NCBI RefSeq assembly: GCF_963082655.1
Contig: NC_081553.1
Span: 130,353,736 to 130,417,735, forward strand
DNA from: Stomoxys calcitrans
Taxonomy: Eukaryota > Arthropoda > Insecta > Diptera > Muscidae
Direction of reading: 5' to 3'
DNA: 64,000 nucleotides
Both the position numbers and the translations under genes were made by a program. Position 1 is the first letter of the stretch. The number at the start of each line of letters is the position of its first letter. The notes under the pieces are model-generated. The model ran no database searches and was not told the origin of the DNA. It saw nothing but the letters and a program-made list of their open reading frames with translations. Shown piece by piece: positions 32,870-44,604 of the stretch.

Positions 32870-33250
32870 TAAATGATAGCTATATCCAAATTATCGGTAT
32901 ATGACATTGAGAGGTGTTAAATAACTAACTAAACCATTGTGATATATAACTTAATGGGAAGATCGGTTAATGTGGCAGCTATTTTGAAAAACGATCTGGT
33001 ATTCGACAGGTTTGGAGAAAGGCCTAAAGCAAGTTTGTTTTGTTTTTTGTTTCAAATTTGAAGAAAATCGGATAAAAAATGCGCCTTTTGTGGTATCGGG
33101 AAGAAAAATCGGAAAATCGGTCCATATGGGATCTAGTTTAAAGTGTGGACCTATAAAGTTCATTTTTGGTCTAAGTCTTCTACAATAATAAAACATGTCT
33201 ATGCCAAGTTTCATTCATCTCCGTTAACCCCTTCTAGTTTGGCCAATTCA
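32870..33250 (+). mobile_element. mm modules, strongly diverged
   Basis: gatcggttaatgtggcagctattttgaaaaacgatctgg, aaatttgaagaaaatcggataaaaaatgcgcc, gaaaatcggtccatatgggatctag: two and a half modules without ends. Confidence 0.55.
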
Positions 33251-33259
33251 CGACAGTGC

Positions 33260-34127
33260 GCACCATAGAATGGGAGGCATACCTATATAGTCATTTCGTT
33301 TGTAACACCCCGAAATAATGATCAGCGATCTCATAAAGTATATACATGCTTGATCATATTGATATTCTTAGTCGAACTAGCCATGCCCGTCCGTCGGTCG
33401 AAAGTACGAAAAAAATTCATTAGCCATAAACGAAATTATCGATAAGTAAACTTCTTTTATGAATAACGTTTGGGCATTTCTTACGATAAAATTTATGCAA
33501 AATTTCAGCCCAATCGGATGATAATTGCGGCTTCCAGGGGCTTAAGAAATCAAATCCGGAAATCGGTTTATATGGAATATATATCAGGTTATACACAGCT
33601 TTAAACCATACTTAGCACAGTTGTTGGAAGTCAAAATAGAACACTATGTGCAAAATTTCAGCCAAATTGGATGAAAATTGAGGCTTCCAGGGGTTTAGGA
33701 AATCAAATCGGGAAATGGGTTTATATGGGGGCTATATCAGGTTCTTCACCGACCGTACTTAGAACAATTGTTGGAAGCCATAACAAAACACTAAATGCAA
33801 AATTTCAGCCAAATCGGACAATAAATGCAGCTTGTTAAGGGGCTCAAGAAGTCAAATCGTGAGATCGGTATATATGGGAGCTATATCCAAATCTGAACCG
33901 ATAGCTCCCTGTTGCAATTCCCAGCGACCTACATTAATATCAAGTATCTGTGCAAAATTTCAATCTACTAGCTCTACCTGTTCGACCGCTATCGTGATTT
34001 CGACTGACGGACGGACATGGCTTGTTTGAATAAGAATTTCGAATTTCGTTTGATCATTATTTCGAGGTGTTACAAACGGAATTACTAGATTAGTATACCC
34101 CCATCCTATGGTGTTGGGTATAAAAAT
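33260..34127. mobile_element. mm-B inverted composite with tails outward
   Basis: The left end is a reversed tail (accatagaatgggaggcatacc, taaagtatatacatgcttgatc, ccatgcccgtccgtcggtcg). From about 33480, plus-strand modules run (gcaaaatttcagcccaatcggatgataattgcgg at about 33497, repeated at 33650 and 33800). A plus-strand tail ends it (cgactgacggacggacatgg, cctatggtgttgggtataaaaa). No head occurs at either end. Confidence 0.75.
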
Positions 34128-34272
34128 TGCAACATTCCGAATTTACATCCTCATACGATCGTGAACATTCCAATACTGAGCTTTGAGCTTTACCCAAAAA
34201 AAAAAAATAAACAAGGTATTTTTTCAACTACATTCTCTGCCAAATGGTTAATACAGATATAATTTAACTAAA

Positions 34273-35410
34273 ACAAGTAAAAACGTGCTAATTTCGCCCG
34301 GGTCGAATCTTACGTATATACCCTCCACCATGGATCGCATTTCTCGAATTCTTTTCCCGGTATCTCTTTTTAGGCAAACAAATGATGAAAGATAAGCATT
34401 GCTATTGAAGCTATATCAAGTTAAAGTCCTATTCGGACCATAATTGATTTAAATAATGGAGCCCATAGTAGAAGTCATTATGTAAAAGTTCAGCCAATTC
34501 GAATAAATATTGCGCCCTTACATAAAATAGGGAGGTCGGTTTATATGTGAGTTGTATCAGGCTTTAGACCGATTCAGACCATATTTAACACGTGTGTTCA
34601 ACATACCTGAGAAGCCGTTGTACAAAATTTCAGCCAAATCGGATAACAATTGCGCCCTCTAGAGGCTCAAGAAGTTAAAATCTCAGATCGGCTTATATGA
34701 CAGCTATATCAGGTTATGGACCTATTTGAACAATACATAATAAAGTTGTTGGAAGACATAACGAAACACGTCATGCCAAATATCAGCCATATCGGATAGG
34801 AATTGTACCCAAACTTCAGCCAAATCGGATAATAATTGCGCCCTCAAGTGGCTCAAGAATTGAAGATCACAGATCCGTTTATACGACAGCTTTATCAGGA
34901 CCGATTTAAACTATAGATAGCACATTTGTTAGAAGTCATAACAAAACACGATGTGCCAAATTTCAGCCAAATCGTATAGGAATTGCTACTTCTAGAGGCT
35001 CAAGAAATCAAGACCCCACATCGGTTTATATGACAGCCATATCAGGTTATATACCGATTTCCACCATACCTAGCACAGTTGTTAAACGTGATAGCTAAAC
35101 ACGTCAAACAAAATTTCATCCAAATCGGATGGGAATTACGCCCTCCAGAGGCTCAAGAAGTCAAGATCCAAGGTCGGCACCTACACTAATTAGAAGTATA
35201 TTTGCAAAATTCTGAATCGGCTAGCTTTACTCCTTCGAGAGTTGGCGTGCTTTCGACAGACAGACAGACGGACATGGCCAGATCGACTTAAAATGTCATG
35301 ACGGTCAAGAATATATGTACTTTATGGGGTCTTAGACATATTTTTCGAGGAGTTACAAACAGAATAACGAATTTAGTATATCCCAATCCTATGGCGGATG
35401 GTATAAAAAA
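34273..35410 (+). mobile_element. mm-B element, full length
   Basis: Head aacaagtaaaaacgtgctaatttcgcccgggtcgaatc (palindrome weakened), cctccaccatggatcgcatttc. It has six modules, one with an internal duplication (tcagcc-atatcggataggaattg, then tcagccaaatcggataataattg near 34790-34830). The tail has gacagacagacggacatgg, atatatgtactttatggg and cctatggcggatggtataaaaaa. Confidence 0.9.
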
Positions 35411-35804
35411 GAACAACCTTTTCGTGTAGTAAATCGTTTTGGGCTGTAAACGAAGTATTTTTGGCTTAAAAAAAGTATTGAATTTTTGTGGAAAAGAGCC
35501 AACCTTTACACTGATGAAGTTCCTTAAAGTTGTAACATTACCAAAGTGGTTTTGATATTAAAATATAACATTCAACGTTGCAATGTGAACGAAATGGTTG
35601 ATTTAGCGGCTTTAAGTGTGTGTTGCTTACAACAAAACCCAAGCAAATTATTTTTCATTGCAGGATTTTGTCCGACTGTAGACCGTTTCGTTCAATGCTT
35701 TCTATTCAAGGAATAGCACAGCAAAGGACATTCAAAAGTAAGCCAAAATGTGTGATGTTGCTTAAAAGCATTTGATTAGCCACTTGAAATTTAGCAAATA
35801 TTGT
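35411..35804. other. unassigned stretch
   Basis: No recognised feature. Confidence 0.35.
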
Positions 35805-36025
35805 TCTAATTGATGTAGGTCATTGGAGATTGCAAATGGATCATATGTTTTCAGATTTGGATGTCTATCGATTTGATTTGACTTCTTAAGCCCCTAAGGG
35901 CACAATTATTATCCGATTTGGCTATAATTTTGCGAAACAACATCTCGTACGTCCTTCAACATCTATGGTTTGAATCGATCCATAACCTGATATAGCTCCC
36001 ATATAAACTTTTTCGTCTGAAACCC
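35805..36025 (-). mobile_element. mm-B module fragment
   Basis: ttgatgtaggtcattggagattgcaaatgg, cttcttaagcccctaagggcacaattattatccgatttggc, cataacctgatatagctcccatataaac: about one and a half reversed modules. Confidence 0.6.
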
Positions 36026-36117
36026 GACAATGTTTCAAATGGACGCAGATGATTCAAATCGCAAAATTATCACAGGCAACGTAGTAATTTATGAAATAGA
36101 AATTAAATTTATGAAAT

Positions 36118-36594
36118 AGAAATAATAAATGTGGCTTTTATGGGCCTAAGACCCTAAATCGTCGAATCGGTCTATATGGCAGCTATATCCAAATCTGGAC
36201 CGATCTGGGCTAAATTAAAGAAGGATGTCGGAGGGCCTAACACAACTCACTGTCCGAAATTTCAGCAAAATCGGATAATAAATGTGGCTTTTATGGGCCT
36301 TAGACCCTAAATCGGCGGATCGGTCTATATGGGGGCTATATGAAGATATAGCTCATCTTCGAACTCAACCTGTTTATGGACAAAAAAAGAATTCGTGCAA
36401 AGTTTCAGCCCAATATTTCTATTTTTAATGATTGTAGCGTGAGTTCGACAGACAGGCGGACAGACGGACGGACATGTCTAGGTCGTCTTAGATTTTTAGG
36501 CTGATCAAGAATATATATATATATATATACTTTACAGGGTCGGAAATGGATATTTCGACCCTGTAAAGTAACCTACGGTGGTGGGTATAAAAAC
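36118..36594 (+). mobile_element. mm-A 3' part with a hairpin in the tail
   Basis: Two modules (gaatcggtctatatggcagctat at 36164; gatcggtctatatggggg at 36318). The tail has gacagacaggcggacagacggacgg, the longest (TA)n of the window (aagaatatatatatatatat) and an end ctacggtggtgggtataaaaa. Within the tail, 36529-36542 is exactly inverted at 36556-36569. Confidence 0.88.
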
Positions 36595-36904
36595 ACATGG
36601 TAATGCTTAGTATTCACTCGCTGAAACATATGTTGGGTTTGATAGCTTACAGCTGTTATACTGGACCGATTCAATCAATATAGAATCGATTTCTAAAATC
36701 AGTGGAATGTTTGTGATCGATTGAGATACCATTTTGTTAATTTTAAACAAGATGCAAATTGGGTTTTGAGGCTCTACATTGGTCATTTCGTCCAAAGTGC
36801 AGTGAAGGGAAATGTTGCACAATTACTATAAAATTAGTATTTTCCAATAAAACCGATTTGTTTGTTCCAAAGATATTCCAAACGGTTTTTTTTGCTTGTA
36901 ACCA
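36595..36904. other. unassigned stretch
   Basis: No recognised feature. The minus-strand frame 36607-36822 has no motif. Confidence 0.35.
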
Positions 36905-37405
36905 TTTAATATTTTGCATAGATACATCTTATTGAAATAGGTCGTTAGGGATTGTATAGGTTCAAATTTGGATATAGCTCCCATATAATGTGGTCCTTCG
37001 ATTTAACTTCCTGAGGCCCTAGAAGCCGCAATTGTTATCCGATTTGGCTGAAGGTTCGCACTGTGTATCTTTCACCTGATTTAGCTCCAATATAAACCTA
37101 CCTTACGATATCAAAACGTAAGGTAGAGCCACCAGAATCCCTGACTGTTGTCGAATTTAGCTGAAATTTTGCACGTAGTGTTTTATTATGACTTCCAACA
37201 TTCGTGTAAAGTATGATTTACATCGATCTGTAACCGATATAGCTCCCATATAAGCCGACTTCCCAATTTGACAGTTGGAATCCCTGGAAGCCACTATTGT
37301 TGCCCGATTTGAATGAAATTATGGGCGACTTTCAACATTCATGGTTAGTAGTAAAAATAGGTATTTAATCTAATATAGGTCTCATATCAATCGGTTTTGA
37401 ATACG
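36905..37405 (-). mobile_element. mm-B module fragment, diverged
   Basis: Three reversed modules (gatatagctcccatataatgtgg; cctgatttagctccaatataaacc; ccgatatagctcccatataagccgacttcc). A small inverted word, taccttacgatatcaaaacgtaaggta, lies at about 37099-37125. The right side runs into the copia fragment. Confidence 0.6.
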
Positions 37406-37429
37406 TAAAAAGTACATATGTGCACATAC

Positions 37430-38460
37430 ATGTACATTTTTAGCAGAAGGGAAAAAGCGGATAATTGTTTGTACGTGAAGGAAGTGTCTGGTATTTACGT
37501 ATACGTCCTAGTGTACGTAGATGATATACTTGTAGCAGCCAACAGCGATGATACGGTTCAAGAAGTAATATCTTATATATCGTCAAAATTCAAAGTAACA
37601 GACATGGGAGAACTTAAATTGTATCTAGGGATGGAGGTATCAAGAGATGATAATGGATTATTTTATATATCACAAACTAGATATATAGACAAAATTATAA
37701 ACCAGTATGCCCTTGATAAAGCAAAACCATCACTTATCCCGCTATATACAGGCTACTTCAAAGAAACAAAAGATGAAGATCTATTGGAAACCGACAAGAA
37801 ATATCGCATGGCTATTGGTTCACTACTTTACTTGGCTGGTAATTCCAGGCCAGATATTTCTGCTGCCATTTCTATTTTATCGCGCAAAGTAAGCAAGCCG
37901 TCCAAAAGGGATTGGAATGAAGTGAAACGTGTGTTCAAATATCTGAAAGGGACTCGATGTGAAAAGTTTTGTGTAGGCACGAAAGACGTAAAGTTTACGG
38001 GTTATGCAGATGCCGATTGGGCAGTTGGCAACAAAGATCGCAAGTTAACTAGTGGATATTTATTCAAACTTGGTCAAGCCACTATCAGCTATGCAAGTTG
38101 AAAACAAAACATCATATCACTTTCATCAATTGAAGCAGAGTTAGTGTCACTTGCGGAAGCAACACAAGAGTGTATATGGTTGCAGCAATTGCTGAAGGAT
38201 TTCAAAATTGATCTTATCGAAAAGCCACTTATATTTGAAGATGATCAAAGCTGTCTAAAAATACTAGACTCGGAAAGAATTAACCCACGCTGCAAACATA
38301 TTGATGTGAAATACTTTTATATTTAAGAGGTTAAGAATTCCAATGAAATAGAATATAAGTACTGTCCTACGGCTACTATGATTGCCGATATGTTAACCAA
38401 GCCATTAGGCAACCTAAAATTGAGAACACTCAAAGAACTTGGTGGATTAATTAAATAATA
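37430..38460 (+). pseudogene. Ty1/copia-type pol, RT and RNase H part, 5' truncated, two nonsense codons
   Basis: The frame opens near ADNCLYVKEVSGIYVYVLVY and the RT site YVDD is intact (37514-37525). DMGELKLYLGMEV, LLYLAGNSRPDI, KRVFKYLKGT and GYADADWAVGNKDRKLTSGY (RNase H) follow. A TGA at 38099-38101 stands where the family has Trp after SYAS. The same frame then continues IISLSSIEAELVSLAEATQE, FEDDQSCLKI and CKHIDVKYFYI, with a TAA at 38324-38326, and ends MLTKPLGNLKLRTLKELGGL at 38457. Gag, protease, integrase and most of RT are missing. Only two point stops over 1 kb means it is younger than the LINE copies. Confidence 0.9.
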
Positions 38461-38485
38461 TTTATATAGTGTTATTGAGAAGGGG

Positions 38486-38675
38486 TATTGGATCTACTTT
38501 AACAATAACACTTTGTTACTTTCATTTATTACTTTTATGTTTTACGAAGTTAGTCTTTGAAGTACAATAATTTCTCACATAGTATATATATTTTTCATTT
38601 GTAAAATACTTTCTTGATACTTCTAATAAAACCTTTGAATTGAAAACAATTCGAAACATTCTGCGTCTTCTAGCA
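38486..38675 (+). mobile_element. 3' LTR of the copia-type element
   Basis: A purine tract gagaagggg (38477-38485) precedes tattgg, likely a mutated TGTTGG start. aataaaacc (about 38623) is a polyadenylation signal. The LTR ends ttctgcgtcttctagca at 38675. At about 190 bp it is short, as usual for copia-type elements. No 5' LTR is present. Confidence 0.6.
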
Positions 38676-38714
38676 TTAGCTGACCTCTAGTCCGATTCAA
38701 TCCATGTTCGCACC

Positions 38715-38950
38715 CAAACTGCCTATGGTAAAAAAGTTTTTCCGTGTAAATCTTTTGCTCATTACCTTCATGTTAACGTATGTAGCGTGATTTCAATAGA
38801 CAGAGACACGAGCATGGCTACCCCATCTTTGAACGTAATGACATCCAACAACATACGAGTACAAACTTTAATGGATCGAAAGTGGATATTTCGATGTGTT
38901 GAAAACGAAATGACAAAATGAAAATACCACCGTCATTTGGTGGTGGGTGA
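38715..38950 (+). mobile_element. mm-A tail fragment
   Basis: tgtagcgtgatttcaatagacagagacacgagcatgg, then aaagtggatatttcgatgtgttgaaaacgaaatgacaaaatg and cgtcatttggtggtgggtg. Both (GACR)n and (TA)n are eroded. Confidence 0.75.
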
Positions 38951-40326
38951 TGATAAAGGAGTGGGAAGCAACGATATTACCCCATCTTTTGTCTTTCATT
39001 TGTTTGATAGAATACCATATTAAAATAATAAATCATGGAATGCAGCAGGCATTTCATCCAAATATTTCAATCGTCATAACTCAAAGTTCGTTTTTGTATA
39101 ATTTTTTTTTCGTTTTTTTTTTCTTTTGGAATGTGTGAGTTAAATTAAAAAATAACATGGATTAAATGTTGGAGGTTTTACAGCAGATCTCCTCACTTTT
39201 CCTGGTTATGATAAGCAATGATGCATAAGCAGCTCAACTGGCTGTTTTTCATCCATGCCAAAGGCCGTTTTATGTCCTTGGCTGCCACAAAAGGATTTCC
39301 ATTACACAACAAGTCGTCGTCGCACCATTGTTTGCCTTCATACCACAAATATTTGAATAAAAAAGCGAGAACAAGAGAACATACACGAAACATGCAGTGC
39401 CATCGTCTATGATTTCTTCTCGCGTGTTTGTTGTAACTAGATGTGATATATTTAATTTATGCCTGTGCGGTGGTAATGTCAGCGAACATGAAAAATTTCC
39501 GCCGCATGTCTGTGGTGCCTTGAATGTCTACGGAGTGTGCTTTGGGGAAAGGGTGGCGTATTTTATACAGTTTAGTAAATTTGCGGCTTTGTACTGAATA
39601 CAAACGCACAACCATTCAAAAAAGCAGGCCAAGTTTAAATTAGAAAAGAACACACGCACATTCGAGCAATAGCTTCAAAGTTGCTCCTTGTTCCTTGGCC
39701 GCAGCCACTTTTTATTATCTTGGCTTGTGGCGGCACTGACGAACATTTTGAATGTTCTCTCTGCGAACATTTAAATGCAGGCTCGTTGCTATTGCTTTGG
39801 TTATTAATCAAATGGACTTTATTCGCAAGCGGAGATATATCATCGCCATAATTTAAATGTGTGAGGATTTCTTGGTTTATGACAAATGAATAACTTCATA
39901 CTCGTATGTGTATGTACATATTTGGAATTTGTGCATTGAAACCAACAACCATATACGAGTACATGTGATTCCAATTAAAACCCCACCAGGGATTGTGTAA
40001 GTGGTGGACTGTGTTAGTTTATGTGTTTGGTGATATACGAGTATGAGGGTGTCCTTGCGACTTAGATGCTGTGATTTGTTAAGCTTTAAGTGAGTTTTAA
40101 TTCAGATTGAAAAAATCCATACGAAAGTGTTAGAATAATTTTTTTCATAAAGTATCACAGAAGCTAGAGTAGGGACTTCTTTTATCCCCAGTCAGCAGAA
40201 AAAAATTGCATGCCAATTTTGTCAATTAAAAATTTAATTTAAATTAGAAATGTTTTCAATTAAAAAACCTTTTGGTTCAATAACTTTTGTTATACAATCT
40301 GAAACTGTTTTCAATTAAAAATGTGA
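38951..40326. other. unique stretch, about 1.3 kb
   Basis: Complex sequence free of mm repeats. The overlapping small frames at 39193-39597 show no motif. The last 130 bp (40190-40320) repeat ttttcaattaaaaa words. It could be host intronic or intergenic DNA. Confidence 0.4.
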
Positions 40327-40748
40327 GTCAGGAGGAGCCGACTATATAATACTCTATACCACCGAGTCAATATACACTACTACTTTCAATATATGATACC
40401 TGTATTGAAATCTAGTTTGAATTTAATTTTGCATATCCATTGAAAAACTGAATGGAGCCTTGTAAGATTTTTTTTCGATTGGACTTAAATGGTCTCTACT
40501 ACAGACTTTACGGGCCACATTGGATGAAAGATATATCGGAGACATATCTTAATTTGGACCGACTTTCATGAAATTTAGCACGCGTGCTAGGACGTAAAAT
40601 AAAATATCACAAGCTAAATTTTGTAAAGATCATACCGAAATTGTGGCGATTGCAGCCTTAAAAGTCCATATTGAATGAAAGATATATATGGAACCTATTC
40701 CTAAATCTGAATCGATTTTCATAACATTTTGCGCACATATTAGGAGGT
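40327..40748 (+). mobile_element. mm-C element, 5' part
   Basis: aggaggagccgactatataatactctataccaccgagtc is an mm-C head with half the palindrome lost. Two modules follow (gaccgactttcatgaaatttagcacgcg, gattttcataacattttgcgcac). An mm-B head starts at 40752, apparently having inserted into or truncated it. Confidence 0.75.
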
Positions 40749-40751
40749 CAA

Positions 40752-41452
40752 ACAAGTAAAAGGGTCTTAAGTTCGGCCGGGCCGAATCTTATGTACCCTC
40801 CACCTTGGATCGCATTTGTCGAGTTCTTTTCCCGACATTTCTTCTTGGGAAAAAAAAGGATAGGAGAAATGTTTTGCCCTGCTATTAGAGCGATATCAAG
40901 ATATGATCCGCTGCGGACCACAATTAAATTATATGTTGGAGACCTGTGTAAAATGTCAGCCAATTCGAATAAGAAATGCGCCCTTTGGGGGCTCAAGAAG
41001 TAAAATAGAGAGATCGATTTATTTGGGAGCTGTATCAGGCTATAGACCGATTCAGGCCATAATAAGCACGTATGTTGATGGTCATGAGAGGATCCGTCGT
41101 ACGAAATTTCAGGCAAATCGGATAATAATTGCGACCTCTAGAGGCTCAAGAAGTCATGATCCCAGATCAGTTTATATGGCAGCTTTGTCAGGTTATTGAC
41201 CGATTTGAACCTAATTATGCACAGTTGTTGGAAGTCATTGCAAAACACGTCGTCCAAAATTTCATTCCAATCGAATAAGAATTGCGCCCTCTAGAGGCTC
41301 AAGAAGTCAAGACCCAAGATCGTTTTATATGGCAGCTATATCAGGTTATGGACCGATTTGAACCATACTCGGCACAGTCGTTGGATATCATAACAAAACA
41401 CGTCGTGCAAAATTTCAGGCAAATCGGACGACAATAATAATCACTAGAGAGG
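40752..41452 (+). mobile_element. mm-B element, left arm of an inverted pair
   Basis: Intact head (aacaagtaaaagggtcttaagttcggccgggccgaatc, ccctccaccttggatcgc), four modules (period near 153: gatcagtttatatggcagc at 41165, gatcgttttatatggcagc at 41319), then it breaks off at cactagagaggaa and meets a reversed mm-B tail. Confidence 0.9.
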
Positions 41453-41454
41453 AA

Positions 41455-42206
41455 TATTTTTATACCATCCACCATGAATGGGGGGTATACTAATTTCGTC
41501 ATTCTGTTTGTAACTACTCGAAATATTGGTCTGAGACCCCATAAAGTATATATATACTTGATCGTCGCGACATTTATGTCGATCTAGCCATGTCCGTCCG
41601 TCTGTCTGTCGAAAGCACGCTAACTTCCGAAGGAGTAAAGCTAGCCCCTTGAAATTTTGCACAAATACTTCTTATTAGTGTAGGTCGGTTGGTATTGTAA
41701 ATGGGCCATATCGGTCCATGTTTTGATATAGCTGCCATATAAACCGATCTTGGGTCTTGAGTTCTTGAGCCTCTAGAGTGCGCAATTGGTCCGATTGGAA
41801 TGAAATTTTGCACGACGTGTTTTGTTTTTTGTTTGTCGCAATTATTATCCGATTTGAAATTTTGTACGACGGATTCTCTCACGACCATCAACATACGTGT
41901 CTAATATGGTCTAAATCGGTCTATAGCCCGATACAGCTCCCATATAAATCGATCTCTCTATTTTACTTCTTGAGCCCCCAAAGGGCGCAATTCTTATTCG
42001 AATTGGCTGACATTTTATACAGGTCTCCAACATATAATTTAATTGTGGTCCAATCCGGACCATATCTTGATATCGCTCTAATAGCAGAGCAAATCTTTTC
42101 TTATGTCCTTTTTGCCTAAGAAGAGATGCCGGGAAAAGAACTCGACAAATGCGATCCATGGTGGAGGGTATATAAGATTCGGACTTAGTACGCTTTTACT
42201 TGTTTT
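41455..42206 (-). mobile_element. mm-B element, right arm of an inverted pair
   Basis: Full reversed tail (tttttataccatccaccatgaatgg, tatatatacttgatcg, gtccgtccgtctgtctgtcg), three modules, and the reversed head catggtggagggtatataagattcggacttagtacgcttttacttgttttt. Half the palindrome (cccggccgaa) is deleted. Confidence 0.9.
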
Positions 42207-42635
42207 TACTATCATATCCACAGTAGTGGTGTAGGGTACAGTTTGTGTTTTTATAGTAAATGCCATTTAAATGTTTCCTTTGTTTGCCAAGTTTATGCTA
42301 GGACCAAAAATACTTAACTGGAAACCACTACATTTAACTTTGGAAGTCAGGATATGTTTTCCCTGTGGTGTAGGACAGTCTAACTGTAGGCCGGTCAGAC
42401 AGTCGGATATAGTTCACGATGGTGCCGATGAGATAATGAAACCTAATTATCGAAACGCGTCCACCAGTGGGGTGACATGTGTCCTGCCTTGTCTGAGGAA
42501 CTGGCGATTTCTTTTCTTCAAGACTCAATTATCAGTCTCTCCTTTGGATGTTGCATTCGCTTGGTCATTCAGCTCGACTTGAAAGACAATGAAACAAAAA
42601 ATTGACTCGCATGACCGGCCGGTAAAAGCCAAACA
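42207..42635. other. unassigned stretch
   Basis: cacagtagtggtgtagggta at about 42222 is a trace of an mm-C terminus. The rest is unrecognised. Confidence 0.35.
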
Positions 42636-42770
42636 GATAAAAGGATATTTGCTGTGTTTGCTAAAAACAGCAGCATTGTCTGCTTTCCCACTTTCAGCAA
42701 ACAAACTCTGTTGCCTTAGCAAACACTTTTGCCATTTTAAATAACAAATTTCGTTGAGTATAACACAGCT
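42636..42770 (+). repeat. family R repeat, second copy
   Basis: gatatttgctgtgtttgctaaaaacagcagcattgtctgctttccc ... ttgccttagcaaacacttttgccattttaaataacaaatttcgttgagtataac, matching 27255-27375. Confidence 0.6.
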
Positions 42771-42779
42771 CACTTTATA

Positions 42780-43010
42780 AAACTTTAGTGAAATCGGGCA
42801 CCCCCCTTCAGATATCCAAAAATGCAGTACTCTATTTCCACCACGGGATCATTATGCATCATCTGTGAAAATTTTAAGAAATTCGTTTCAGCCGTTTCAG
42901 AGTCTATAAGGAACACACAAACATACAAACAAACAAACCTACAAACAAACACAAATTGATTTTTATATATAAGAAGATGTACCTTAAAGGGTCGCAGATC
43001 AATATTTCGA
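42780..43010 (+). repeat. family Q repeat, second copy
   Basis: caccccccttcagatatccaaaa, tgcatcatctgtgaaaattttaagaaat, gccgtttcagagtctataaggaacacacaaacatacaaac and gatttttatatataagaag, matching 9110-9265. The aacaaac words form a short microsatellite. Confidence 0.6.
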
Positions 43011-43027
43011 GATCTTCTACCAACAAT

Positions 43028-43125
43028 CACGACTCACGAGGCACTTACGACTCTCCTGAAACTCACGAGACAAACACGACTCACAAGAAAATCACGACTT
43101 ACGAAAAACTCACTAGTTACGACTA
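43028..43125 (+). repeat. CACGACTCACGA minisatellite, imperfect
   Basis: Irregular 9-14 bp units (cacgactcacga, cttacgactc, actcacgagac, cacgactcacaag, cacgacttacga) over about 100 bp. A related scrap (tcaatcacgg ... aatcacgtgatt) occurs at 44608-44640, beyond the mm-A insertion. Confidence 0.6.
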
Positions 43126-43299
43126 AGCAAATATTTTTCAATGAAGCGAGTTATATTGATTTCTATACGTCTCAAATCATACATCATTTAAATGTACGAA
43201 TGTTGTTGTATAAAATGCATCAGACCTGCATAAGCAATTATTTGCTCATTTCATTTCTATGCATCTGTAGACTGACTTGTACTGAAAAATACCGCATGA

Positions 43300-44604
43300 T
43301 TTTTAATACCCACCACCGTAGGATAGGGGGTATATACATTTAGTCATTCCGTTTGCAACACATCGAAATATCAATTTCCGGCCCTACAAAGTATATATAT
43401 TTCGGATCGTCGTAAAATTCTAAGACGATTTAAAGATGTCCGTGTGACTGTCCGTCTTTACGTCTGTCCGTCCGTCTGTTGTAATCACTGTACAGCCTTC
43501 AAAATTTGAGATATTTAGCTGAGGTTTGGCACAGAAAGGTATTTTTTGATGCACGCTGGTTAAGTTCTTCAACGGGCCAAACCGGACCATATTTGGATAT
43601 AGCTGCTATATAGACCGATTTTCCGAAAAAGGGTCTAATGGCCATAAATACTTTATTTATCATCCGATATTGCTGAAATTTGAAACAGTGAGTAGCTTAA
43701 GGCCTCCCGACATCTTAACCAAAAATGGTCCAGATCTGACTATATTTAGATATAGCTGTCATATAGACCGATCTCCCAATAAAGGGTCTAAAGCCCACAA
43801 AAGCTTTAATTATTTCCCAATTTCGCTGAAATTTTAAACAGTGAGTAGTGTCAGGCCTCTCAGCTTTTGATCTAAATATAGTTCAGATCGGACCATATTT
43901 AGATACAGCCGCCATATAGACCGATCTGCCGATAAAGGGTCTGAAGCTTTATTTATTACCTGGTTTCGCTGAAATTTGAAACAGTGGGTTATTTTAAGCC
44001 TCCTGACATCTGGCCTAAATATGGTTCAGATCGGACTATATTTAGATATAGCTGCCATATATACCGATCTCCTTGATTAAGGGTCTGAAGCCCATAAAAG
44101 TTTTATTTTTGAACTGATTTCGCTGAAATTTAAAACAGTGAATAGTTTAAGGCCTCCCGACATCCGACCCAACTATGGTTCAGATCGGACTGTATTTAGA
44201 TGTAGCCGCCATATAGACCGGTCTGTCGATAAATGATCTGATGCCCACAAAAGCTTTATTTTTTATTTCACCCGATTTCGCTGAAATTTAAATCATTGAG
44301 TAGTTTAAGGCCACCCTCCATCCGACTCAAATATGGTAAAAATCGGACTGTATATATAGCTGTCGTATAGACCGATATGCCGGTTTTGGGTCTGAAGCTC
44401 ATAAAAGCTTTTTTTTTCCCGATTTTGTTGAAATTTGAAATACAAAATTCAATAGTGACTTAGACCACTCAATGTCCGTTACGAATTTGGGTGTATAAGT
44501 TATCCAATTTTCACCGGATTGTGACGAAAGAGGGTTTACATATATACCCGAGGTGGTGGGTATCCAAAGTTCGACCCGGCCGAACTTAATGCCTTTTTAC
44601 TGAT
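43300..44604 (-). mobile_element. mm-A element, minus orientation, full length
   Basis: Terminus ttttaatacccaccaccgtagg, tatatatatttcg, (GTCY)n interrupted (gtgtgactgtccgtctttacgtctgtccgtccgtctgttg), six modules, the 5' block, and the head gaggtggtgggtatccaaagttcgacccggccgaacttaatgcctttttac. It is inserted in or next to the CACGACTCACGA minisatellite. Confidence 0.92.

Noticed and set aside
37707..37892. Second plus-strand ORF within the copia region
   Set aside because: A shadow frame of the pol reading frame, which carries the conserved RT motifs.
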